This document shows positions 44,249 to 56,200 of a stretch of 64,000 bases of DNA, piece after piece (within the stretch, counting starts at the first letter, position 1; each line of letters begins with the position of its first letter). The stretch spans positions 4,281,208 through 4,345,207 of the forward strand of contig NC_082619.1 of NCBI RefSeq assembly GCF_030936135.1, read 5' to 3'. The position numbers were made by a program, and so were the translations under genes. Origin of the DNA: Gavia stellata. Its lineage: Eukaryota > Chordata > Aves > Gaviiformes > Gaviidae. The notes beneath the pieces were generated by a model that was given only the letters and a program-made list of their open reading frames with translations, was not told the DNA's origin and did not search any database.

Positions 44249-47200
44249 GTAAGCGATACACATTGCATTATATGATCTCCCCTTTGCAAGCAGTCCAGCC
44301 TGGAGAATTCAATTTCCAGAGCTTCAGCACACCACGCGCAAGGCAGCTTTGCTGTTTTTGTTTTCTTGTTGACAATGCCATATTGTCACCCAATTTCCAA
44401 AGCACGGTGGTGCTGAATTCCAGCTGACTCCTAAGCGCAGTATGGATGAGACCAATTCACCTCCTAGCAGCTGGCGGCATGCTCGAGATGGTAAAGCATT
44501 GGGAAATCGAAAGATTCTCCCTTAAATTTGGACAGCGGATCACTGCTTACTTTCCATGGCTTGGTTATCTTTGTATGCCTTTCTTCATGTATTGTGTAAA
44601 AAGAGGCTAATATAAGAAGTCAGAGTAATTTAGAAAGCATTGACAAAGTACTTTGAAAATGAAAAGCACTTTAAATGCTCAATCTCCTTACTCCTACTAG
44701 AGATTAGCAAAGTAGGTATAAGCTCCATCCTCCTGTCTTTCATACACAGGAGAGTGAGAGAGATTCATATTTGACATGGTCAAATAGGAAAGATTTAAGC
44801 AAGGAAAGCTGCAAGACAGCTATCTATAGCTCAGGATTCTTGCAGGCTTCACTCCTGACCCTTGCAGGAGGAATGCCCGCACAAGCCTGGTGCTGGCCGA
44901 AGCAGTAGTCCCTCTCCCTTCTTAAGAAATGCTGGAGCAGAAACCGTAGCAGTGCTACTGCTGACACTCTGTAATACTCTCACACGCAAAGGGATTGTTA
45001 ACAGAGGCCACATCAAATCTCGGTGTCTAAACAGCAACAAAACATTCTGTAATACTATATGCTTAGGATATTTTATTACCATTCAATGTGTTTAACAGAA
45101 GACAGGCCTTAGGGAGCTGTCAGTTATATCCTAGCTGAACTAACACTTGCAGTGCCCTTTAGACTTGCTCCAAATTAGCAGTTTCCACTCCGAGTGTACA
45201 ACCCCTCTTCCCCCAGTATTGCCACAGACTCCTGCACAATGGATTTGTACCTGCTGACAGCTGCTACCTGCTCTTGGCCATCAGAATTAATTCAGACTGC
45301 AGCCACAGGTCAAAAATAACGCATTAAACAGGATGTCTGTATAGGCTACAGTTTTAAAGATAACTCTGAATTAATGCATTGCGTGCATATCACTGCAAGT
45401 AGTTCTCTGTGCACTTTCTGATGGCTAAAATAATAGCAACCAGAGGCATGAGCCATTTTGCTCAGTTGCATCCCGCAATTTCTAGGAAGAAATTTTTGCC
45501 CTGTCTTGCCAAGAAGGTGGATATATCACTGTACCTGATGCCAGACTAATTTTTCCAGGTAGCCAGGGCACCTGGGATCCACACGGTACAAGAACCACTG
45601 TTCTCTGGAGCTGGCACGGGACCGTCTCCCATGCCCCAGTGACCATGCTGTGGTGGGCTACAGTGGCTTGAAGGCCGCAGCCACATCAAACTGTCCCCTA
45701 CTCAAGGAAAGAAAATTGACCTGTGAGCCATGGTGTGAATGAAGCCATGGTGTCTCACGGAAATTACTTATTTGTTCTGTTCTGGGGGCTGCTTTTTTCT
45801 GTTTTAGAAAAGCAAGCAACACCCCCACCTTTTCTTGTTCAGTCTTGCTGCTCTCACCTCAAAAGGTGTGACTTGAAAGACCCCACGCTGCTGTTAGCGA
45901 CAGGAAACCGTCACTATGAAAAAATGCAGAAGGGCCCCGTGGAAAACCACAGACAAGGCCCTCTCTGCTACCTTAACAGCATGCACCTCCTGGCACAGGT
46001 CTCCCCAAGTGGAACCCATGCAAGGACGTTTTCCTTTTCTACCACTCCTCTGCAAATGACCCCCACGTGGCACAAGCCCTGAGAAACCAGCAGAGGCACT
46101 AACCCTAGGAAATGGAGGCGGAATCACGGGGAAATGTAAGCCGAAGGCATTGATGTGCCACTTGTGATGGTAAATCAGTTATGGCCACTCAAGTTCAACA
46201 GGGTTTCACTGGTGCACAGCGATTCCGTTGAAGCCAGCCTGTGGTGTCTACTGGCACCCTGCAGTAAGGACAGACAGCAGATCTGTACTGCACAGTTTCT
46301 CCTTAGCTAAAGGAGCATACATCATACTTACAAATTCAGAAGTACAAATATTGAGATATTAGAAGGAAATCTCTTCTATAGGCTTATAGGGTCCAAAGAT
46401 TAGTTAGTGAAGAAAGAGAAAAGGTCCATGCTGTATTTGCTATTTGTGAACTCCCAAACTACATCACTGACCATTCTTCCGTGCCACCTGTGGCCCAGGA
46501 AACGTCATGTGTCCTCAACTCAATGGTGAGGCATGGCAACAGATCCCCATGGGAAACTATGGTCTTACAGGGAGACAAGTCCTTCCTCTGATTTTAGTGG
46601 TAAAAGATCAGGTCTAGCAAGAATGCCCTATGATTGCTTCATTTCTGGTATATTTTAAAAAGTTTTTAAGAAAATGAAAAGCTTTCCTGAAACCCAGAAA
46701 GATTCATTTCCCCAAACTGCAGTGCTCTTGTGCGCAGTAGGAACTTGCAGCAGAAAGCTACCTGGAAAATAAAATCAAAACACACAAAACCGGAATGAAA
46801 AATAAAACCCTCTTACTGCCTATTTACTTAACTCTGACCCAGGCACTGCTCTTAGTAATTTCTCCAGGGCATGCTTTTTTCTGGAGAAGGCAATTCATTC
46901 CAGGTCATCAAATATTTTCACAAAGTGTATTATATATCTTAGAACGTCTGAAGAGAAAAAACACACTTTACTGCCCGTCTGTAAAATGAATTGGGAAGAG
47001 AGAGAATGAAATTTCATTTTAGTAACCTGTGCCAGGCCAGGTTTGTGGATCCTGCCTGCAAAAGAAGTTTCAAAGCCAGTTCAAAACAGCTGCAGCATTA
47101 TACTTTCTGAATAAAAAAGCCTCGTTTTTCAGAGGTGCTGATCATTCACTGCTCAGTCGCACATGTTTGCAAATCAGGTTCAACAGCTCCAGAATGGAAC

Positions 47201-50200
47201 GTGGACTAGTGAAAATTAATGTGTGTGTTAACATACAGGGCGAACATGCATTAAATGGGTCTGCTATCAATTCTTCAATGGCCTGTGTGGAATAACATCT
47301 AATAACTAAATCTGGTTGTGCTGGCAGGTTAAGATCACAAACCTTTGGTACAAGTCTTACTCAGTGACTGTGATGACCTATCTAATGACTATGATTTATT
47401 TATATCAGTACAACCACACTGGCAAGCTTCCCAATGTAGACAAACCTTTACACCCTTGAAAAAAGGAAAGTTGACATATTATTCTGTGTGAAACATCGTC
47501 GCTCTACTTCATGTCACATTTTAATACTTGTTTTTTCCCCTCATCTCTGGCAGGGGATTTTCCAGGAGCTGGCAGCGAAACCGTAACTCTAAAGGAAGGA
47601 GAGAACTTAAATCTCCACTGCACCCTCAGCAGTGACGACGGTTCTGCCCGACAGTGGTTAAACCCTCAAGGGTTTGCCATTTTTCTGAACACCCAGCGGG
47701 GTAAGTGTGAAAACTGAACGCAGCACTTTCCACGTGGGGCTGGAGGGTCACTCAGAAGTGGGCTTTCCCGGCTCCCACCCGTGGCCAGTCTGACTCACCT
47801 GCTACCCAACCGCTGGAGACGGTTTTACACGCAGCCCCTTTCTGGCAGGAAGCTGATGAAATGGAAACCCCCACAACAGTGGTCTGGCACTAGAGCTTTT
47901 AGCAATGAACTGTAGTTACCACCAGCACCAAGAGATTAGCACAAAAGCCCACTCTTGCCTTAAAAGAGAGACAGGAGTGGACATGCCTGAAATCCCTGGT
48001 TACTCTTCTGTTCATCAGGGAATTCAATGTAGTGCATCATGAGGAAATTTTTAGAAAACAAGCAGTGATTTCTAATATGTGCTGACAAAGCCAAAGTTAC
48101 AATTATTACGTTCCCTTCCACTCCCTACACCTGATGTCTCTCTGTCCTTATCTCTCCTTGTGTCAGTCCAAATTGGACAGCTCTGCAAGATGAGGACTGC
48201 CTTAGTCTTCTCCATTTGTACAGTACCTAGTCAGCATCCCTGCTTGTTAAAGCCTTTAGGCTTTAATGATAATAATGACTGGGGTTTATCCAAATGACAT
48301 TGGGTATTCAACTCCCATTGAAACTGCCCAGGAACCAAGGGTCCTCTTTGGTTGCTCTGGGAATCCCAGCCACTGAGTCTTGCCACCCACATCAAACCAA
48401 CCTACTAATATTTCCCACAAGTATTGCCAATATTTCTAAATGGAAAATGTCATGAGTAACTGTTGCTCCTATTTACTGAGTTACAAGAGCAAATGGGATG
48501 AGTGTTTGTTAGCATTTTAAATGACTCACACATTATTAGGAACTGTTTCCTGTGGAATCCAGGATCCTGAGTCCAGTACTCTCAGTATAATGCATATGAA
48601 CCATTAGATTCAAATGGGATCCAAAAAACCTTAGTGCTGAGCCACCAACAGCTAATCAATATGGGAAACAGGGCTATTGCAACCTGCTCTGTGCTGCTTT
48701 GACATCCTGGCTTCCAAAAACCACATCAGGCTATGGCAGGGGTTCCTCTCTCCTGCTGCAGTCTGTTAGTCCAGTCATATCCAAGAACTGCAAGACCTAG
48801 GAGGAATTCCCCTCTCCATCAGTTATCTCTATTTTTGACATATATGTATGTTCTCAGTATTTTACACCGTAGAGGTAGATGAGAGTATCAAGAATCCCTT
48901 CATTTATGCAAGTTCTCTACGGCACCTCCAACTTTTAATAGCTCTAGCCCTTTCAATGCTTAAAGTTTTGCTGAGTTGACACAGCAATTTAGGGTTAGGG
49001 AAAGAACATATCCACTGGTATCTATAGGGGCAGACTCTAACTCGAGTGAACAAAACAGTGTCTGTCTTAAAACACCTTGACAATTCAGCCCATAGTTTCA
49101 ACATCCCACAATTATCCTTCAGTAAGATGCATGATGTAACACCCACAAGGACTAGAGTTTGCAAAGCGTTTGGATCCTTGATAAGTCAGACACACGGAAT
49201 TTTTTTCCTTTTACAACACAGAAGAAAACAATCCTAATTTAGAGAGAAACCAAGCTTTGCATTATGCACGGACATTTTCATTTTTTATTCTGAACCACGA
49301 CTGTGAATCTCTGTCACATTGCTTCTCCAATAAACCACTTCGTGAATCAGTTCCCTCCAGTCTCATGGTAGCTAAAAATATGTCAAGCTAGCTACAAGTC
49401 TTACATCATGGTGATTCCAAAATCCTTTAATATTTAAACACTTCCATAAATTATAGTACTGCTGTGATTTTCTCCCAACTCTGTATTTTTACAAGATCTC
49501 AGCTAAAAAAATTTAAAAATAAAAAGATAGTTTTTTGAGGTCTTTTTCCTCCCTAATGACTGGTACACATCCCCTGTTTCAGTTCAATTTAAGGGTAGAA
49601 AGTTACACTTTCTGTGCTGCGATTGTGGGAAAAGTCCATGTGACTTGCTGGCCCGACCCTGAGGACTCACATGGGTCAACCAGAAGCAGGAATGATGCAA
49701 AGACTAGAAAGTCGAGAGAGAGAAAAGGGGCTGTATAGCAGAGTACAGATATCCTAGGAGATGGTCTCATTAAAATCAAGGTAATTAGACAAGGGTAGGA
49801 GAAGCAAAACAGTCAATTAATAAGCAGTTAATAAAGAGGTGTGTGCTGACCGTAGTGTTCATTTCTATATCACAAAATACACCCAAAGAGGAGAAGTTAT
49901 TTTTTTCAAGGCCAAATAAAGGCTTGGGGAATGGGGAAGGGAAAGGTCTTCAGTTCATGCATCTATGCTCTATATTCAAAGGTCATATTACTTTTCTGAC
50001 CATGTATCATGTCCTCACACCCCAACGTTTGCTTATATTTACCCATCTAGACACTTAAAGAACTCAAATTGCTATAATACCTGGGAACACAGGAATAAGA
50101 CCCCCTGAAAATAAAAGCGAGAAAAAACATGACATTATCCCCGCTGGCAGCACACATCCCCTTCTTCAGCTTACTACTGCCTCTGTACTAGCACAGTACC

Positions 50201-53200
50201 AGCTAGGGATGCTTTGTGCTAGAACTGCTCCCTTATGCCAAGTGTTGATGAATTAAAAAAAATACAATAAAGAAAACGATCTTCATTCATTACTGCTTTG
50301 ATTATCTGTCTTCCTCTTATGTACCAACACACATAGCATGCTGGGTTTTATTTTCCTTACAGCTTTAAGAGATCGGAGGTACAAACTTACCCGTTATTCA
50401 AAGGATGAATTATCCATCCAACTGTCTAACGTAACAGTGCACGATGAAGGCGTATATAAATGCTTCTACTACGGCATCCCGTTCAAAAGCAAGAACAAGA
50501 CTGTTGAGGTATTAGGTAAGTTCCTTCACCTGCTTTGCTCCAGAGGAGCAGCACAACAAAGCCAGGTCCTCAACTCCAAACCTGCATTTTTGCATGCAAC
50601 TGTACGGTGCTTAACACAAGATAACCCTGGTCTTAGCTCAGTCCCCCCAAACAATGCTATGTATGCAGCCATTCATAAAACCAAGTAGAAAGATGTACTA
50701 CAACCAATTCTAAATCTTCTTGCTGCAGCTGCTCCTTCTAATCCAGTACTGGAAGTATCCCAAGACACAGAAAGAAGCATTACACTGTCCTGCTATACCC
50801 AAGGATGTAAACCTCAGCCCCAGATTACCTGGCTGTTGGACAACGGGATAGAGCTCCCTGGTAAGTGTTAAAGGACCAGGGATTGATTACTGACAATTTC
50901 TTCTTATCAGCCTTGGGAATGTTTAAAAATATTGGAGGGTGAAACACGTTCTGCAATGCATCAGCTGAGACTAACACTGATCCTCCACTCATTCAGTACA
51001 ACTCAGTCCCCATGGTGCAGGTTTGAGAAAAGTCAGCACTAAATTCTGGTGTTTGTGTAAGGGAGAGGGCTCATCTGCCTTGCTCACGTTCAGTGCAGAA
51101 CAACAGCACTTGGCACCAGAATCCCTTGAGTGTCTGGAGCGAAATTCCACTGAAATGAAATGAAACCAACACCGGGGGCACAATTTTCAAAGCCCAAGTA
51201 TAAAGTCAGTTAGCAAATCCATTATAACTATCCCCGTGCTGTGACCAGTAAACAGATTTCCCTCAGCTTTGCTGAGCAGCTCTCACACACGCCAGCAGCC
51301 TTTCTCTCTCATTAATCTGTTCAGAGGCAGGCAGCTCACTAGCAGAAGCAAAAGAGAGCTCAGGAAACGCAGCCCACGCTGCCCTGCGAGGCTCTCCCCA
51401 GCGAGAGCCCTGCACACATCTGGGTGGACACACGTGAGGAGGAACAGAGCCACCACGTAGCTCAATTTAACTTGTGTGCTATATATAGCTGCTTTGAAGG
51501 CCGTGTTCTAATAACAACTACCTTATTAGCTGTAACTGTAGCACTGTGGAGAGGAAACGCACATCTGTATCAAAGCGTGAGGAAAATACCCATAGATGCA
51601 AATGTATTTTCTTTCATGTATTAACAAGCTCTTATTTGTATTTTGCATCATCAAGCAACATATTTAAAGCTTAGCCTGTAATCTCCCCCCCCGCCCCAAG
51701 ATGGCTTTTTTAACTAAGACCTCTAGAAAACAACAGAGAAGTGTGCTGGCCTGAATATAGCTAGAAATCAAGACTAAAGGAAAAAACGCCGGCTGCCAGA
51801 TAAACAGGCAGTAACGCAACCGCGTGAAGCCCTGTGCTTAAGGGAATTGCACTCAGGGGAAGCAGCATAGCCGTAAGCGAGCTGCATGAAAGCCAGGGCC
51901 GAGAGCTCTCTGCGATGGTGGGAAAGGCGCTCTGGAGCCGTGCCCGGGTCGTGGAAAAGCAGGTGCTAAAATCCTGCACGTCTTTGGGAAGAGCTGGGCT
52001 GTAAGGGCTTGGGGGAATACCAGCTGTGAAGTTATGCAGAGCTCAGGGAAGCGATATGTCACCTCTAAGTTTTTATATCTATTTTCCCCAGTGTTCTAAA
52101 ACCAGGGGTTTCCTTAAACGTGAAACAAGCCCAGTCCTGGCCTGCTCAAGTGCGTTATTTGCAACATCACGACACACAGCTCGGACACTACGCGCCTCCC
52201 ACAACGCACAAAGCCAACCACGCGCTTCTCCACTTACTTTAACGAAAATCTCTACTTACCTTTACCTCCTCCGGGCCCTTGTGGCCCTGAGCCGGTCAGC
52301 CATTAGAGCAAGCCGTGCCGGGGAGGCCTGGCTGCCCTTCCACCGCAGGCGCCCAGGGCCGCCATCGAGCACCCCAGGGCCCGAGCGGTGCCTCTTTTGG
52401 GGTGGTTTCAGCTGTGGCTGGTTTTGGGAGGAAGGAATATTTGCATGAAGAGGTGCCGATTTCACCATGCGGCCTGCTTGTGGCAGAGACACGAATTAAA
52501 ATGTTTGAAAGGAAAAAAACACGGTGTTTCTCAAACTTTCTGCGTGTGCCTTCCCTGTTTTGAAGGTGGCTGTCTTTGAGTGATGCACCTTTCTCCCCCT
52601 TTCATTCTCAGCTTTAATCACTTACTGCAAATATTTATACTAATCAGAAAATAGCTAATATATCTTAATTGCTAGCAGCACCTCAGTTCCACCAGGGCTC
52701 AGCAGGGGCAAACCAGCTGTAATCACTGAGCTGTTGCTGAGAATGATTAGTTCCTTCCCAGCAAAAACACTCTGAAATCCTTTTGAGCTCTTACGTGACC
52801 CTGCTGGGGAGGGAAAAGAAGGTTGAGAAATACTGGCCTATGTGGCACAGCAAGTTATCTGTAAAGGAATTTCTTTCATTTAAGAAATAAGGGTGTTACC
52901 AAGGGTAACAGATCAAGAGAAAGCATCAGATTGTTTCCAGAGAACCTCTATTATCAACAGACAGTAGAAATCACTGTGCCACCGTGGGCATTTAAGGTAA
53001 ACATCTGAAAAAACCTCCCTCCCTCTCCACCAGAGCTGTTCAAACACATCTCTTTGTGTCACATGAAAGACATCCTTATTTTTCCGTATCGTATAAATGA
53101 ATAGAAGTCAGTATTACCTAGAGGACTAGGAACTACATCAGCCAAGGTACACGGCTCTCTCCAATTCATTACAGCAAGGCAATTAATCTTTGTGTTTAAC

Positions 53201-56200
53201 TTCCCCCAGGTGCAAAAGGGGAAGTCAAACCTGCATTGTAGGGGTGATGGAGGACTTGCACAGGATTTCATAGAGTTATATAAATGTTTATTTATTACAA
53301 ATGTAAATATTGCACATCAATATTTATTGTGCATATTTATCAATGTCCATATTTATCAATATGCACAAATATCGCCCAAATTTTTATGTTTGGGGTAACA
53401 AATCCACAGCTATTAAGACACAAATTCAATGCCCTTGGATATCACATAGCAGAATCAGAACTTTTTTTAGATCGCAGTCGTGCTGCAAAACAGCAGGTCC
53501 TTGCCCTGAGGCTCCCCGCTGTGGGCCGTGTGTGGCTGTGGCACATAGCAAAGCAATTTATTCCATTCACCAAGGACCAAAAGTGGGTGTTTGGACATTT
53601 CGTGGCAGTCCTGCAGGGCACTGCAGGGGAATTTCCCCATGTGAGTCATGAATCTGAGCAGAGGTTTTTTAGTTGAGCGCAAGAGGTGCAGGAGGACTGC
53701 ACTTAACTGGAGAGGAAGAAAACATGACCTTGCTGCCTTTGGGCTCCCATGTAATCCATTTACACAATGAACCACTTGTGCACAGTAATCGGGTGCTGCT
53801 TTAGCACAGCAAAGTAATGCAGATTGCGCCTGGAAGGTTTTTCATTAAATTGCTCTTGACTAGAAAGCACTTAAATGTTTTCTTCCAATGGGTGTATAGG
53901 TGACACTAAGCACAACTTAGAAGCTGATGGGAAGAAATGGACCACAACCAGCACGCTGACAGTCCTCGCCTATGGGCCCAATTCAACAGCCAGCTGCATG
54001 GTTCGCCACCAAGCTCTAAGAGAAGAGAAGCTGACAGCATCTTTCCGCTTTCAGGACCTCCTTAGGACGGGTACTGCAGGTTCCTTCAGCAGAGGCTATC
54101 CCATTTCACCACTCTGAAGTGGTGAAAGTTATGCAGAAACATACGCAAAGCTGAAGCCCATTGTCTACTGCCCCATGTGTAGAATCTATTTTTAAATGAG
54201 AGGGCTACCTGGGGCAAAAGAACAACTCCAAACTAAGATTTTGGGGCTTTTTCCTGCTTCTTAACTACCTTAAAATTCATTAAACATTAAGCCACAGCAG
54301 CCCAGGCAGGTCAGTTCCCCAATGCTGCTGCTAGAATTCAGGTAATGTTTGCCCCAAAGCTTTAAAGATAATTCAAAGTTTATCTTCTCAAAAAGCCATG
54401 AGCTTCCCATGTCTTCTACGTATTAGACACATCCACCTGGAAACCTAGCAGGGTGTAAATATTGTAAATTAAGACTGAAGCTGCATGTCTAATAATTCTC
54501 AGAGTAGAGTTTGCCTTCCGCCTATTTACTCATCTTTAGGATGGATCTAATTATTCTTACTTCATTCTTCCTTAGATTGCTTGATTCAACAAATGCTTAT
54601 GAAGTGCTCTGAAAGTTGTACTATTGTTGGGGTTTTTTTCAGTGACAAAAACAAATCCTGCACCAGCTGCGCTGGAGGTGGATACACTTGTCTCTGATAA
54701 CAAGCAATCTACAGGTAGGCATTAACTGCTTGGCCCCTTTTTAATTAATGCACAGGTCAGATAAACACAGCATCTATCACAAGTTGCCATCAGCACTGAG
54801 GGACATTTTGCATAGCATTTAGAACCGCTTTGGTTTTTTCCCCAGTGACCGCAGCAGTGTCAGATCTGAACAGCAGCACACCCTCTGCTCCAGGCTACCC
54901 ACAGCATACTGGTAAGGGTTTCACTTTCATTTTTTCCCTTATTTCATAGCGTTAAATATATCCAGAGGACAGGGAAGCTGAAGGTGGGAGGGTAGGACTG
55001 TAAGTCTAACCACTGATCAGACAGAGCACCCAAACAGCCCAGAGCATGAAGCATACCAGGGCGGGTTTCATTTTTCATGGATCAGTTCAATGGCAGAGCA
55101 TCTCTTCTGATTTTTGTCTTGGGTTTGGGGGGTTTTCCTTTAGGATCCAAACAACCAACCTTCCCTTCTCCAGTACCAGAGGATCCAGGAGTTACCAGCT
55201 CAGCCTCAACACCAACCCAGCAAAACCTCCAATCCAACATCACATTTACTTGTAAGTTTGGTCTTAGTTACGTGACTTTACCAAAGCAGGACAGAAATGG
55301 TACTGAGAACAGCGTTACGTTCCACGTTACAAACAAGCGCTTAACATAAAACACAGCATTTCTTGCTTGTGCAGGGAGCCCTCAGTATTACAGCCATGAA
55401 AGCAGAGAAAAGTCTCTCGTTAGTTGCAGAAGACCATCAGCATTAGCAGCAGCAGCCAGACTGGCCACTATTGCAGCATGGTGCGAGCCCAGGCTGGCAT
55501 TTCTCTGGACGGTTGCACTAGGTGGCACTGTGCAACAACGGTTATCGGTGCATACAGCAGGCTGCAGGTTGCAGTCATTGAACTGAGGAGTTTTTCCCAG
55601 CAGAAGAATGAAGAGCTCCACTGATCAAATCGGTTGGCCAAAACCCACCAAGGTGGGTGCATGCGGCTGCTTAGTGTGACAGGCCCTGCAGTGAAAAATC
55701 AATTGGCTGGTTTAGAAATACATTAACGCTTTGTTTATATTTGTTTAGAAGTGCTACATCTGTGATTACAAACATCACAGAATGGCTACATCCCGATAAA
55801 CAATTCATACATATGTTGATAAACACACATGGAGAGGGAGCCAGAATCTTTTAACAGGACTTTCACTAGGTGTGCTTACATACCTGACAAGGAAGAAAAT
55901 CTCTTATGCAGGTAGAGTTTTGGTAGACACAGCACACGTTATCATTTTAGTTTTACAAATCAAAGTTAATTATACAAGGATATATTGTCTGTGTGCATAA
56001 GAAAGTCAGAGCTTACCTTTCTGTTTGCGCAGGGTTGGAAGTAACGCCAGCTGCAGCAGAAAAGGAAGAATTGGCTGGTTCGTCGAGTTACCATGTCCCC
56101 AACGGTACGACCTTACATCATCAGACATGGCTGGCGGTGTCAAAGGACAGGGATTCTCACACTGGGTGACTGCACCACTGTGAGCTATGAAGACAGTAAA

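Larger units (their letters stand above)
50861..53899 (+). other. CRTAM: CRTAM intron 4
   Basis: A 3.0-kb intron from gtaagt to gggtgtatag. It contains a CpG-rich patch at 52.13-52.40 kb with a minus-strand start and donor (separate entry) and a short AT-rich direct repeat at 53331-53366. The acceptor has a poor pyrimidine tract just upstream, but the next exon joins in frame. Confidence 0.85.

Noticed and set aside
52190-52215. ZNF143-like motif (ACTAC followed by TCCCA) in the CRTAM intron 4 CpG patch
   Set aside because: The spacing between the two halves is two bases longer than the consensus and several positions differ.
55378-55620. Possible extra CRTAM stalk exon after gtgcag
   Set aside because: The frame is open for a while, but no donor occurs in the phase needed to join the next exon, and the composition (many Ala, Cys, Arg, Trp) is unlike the stalk.
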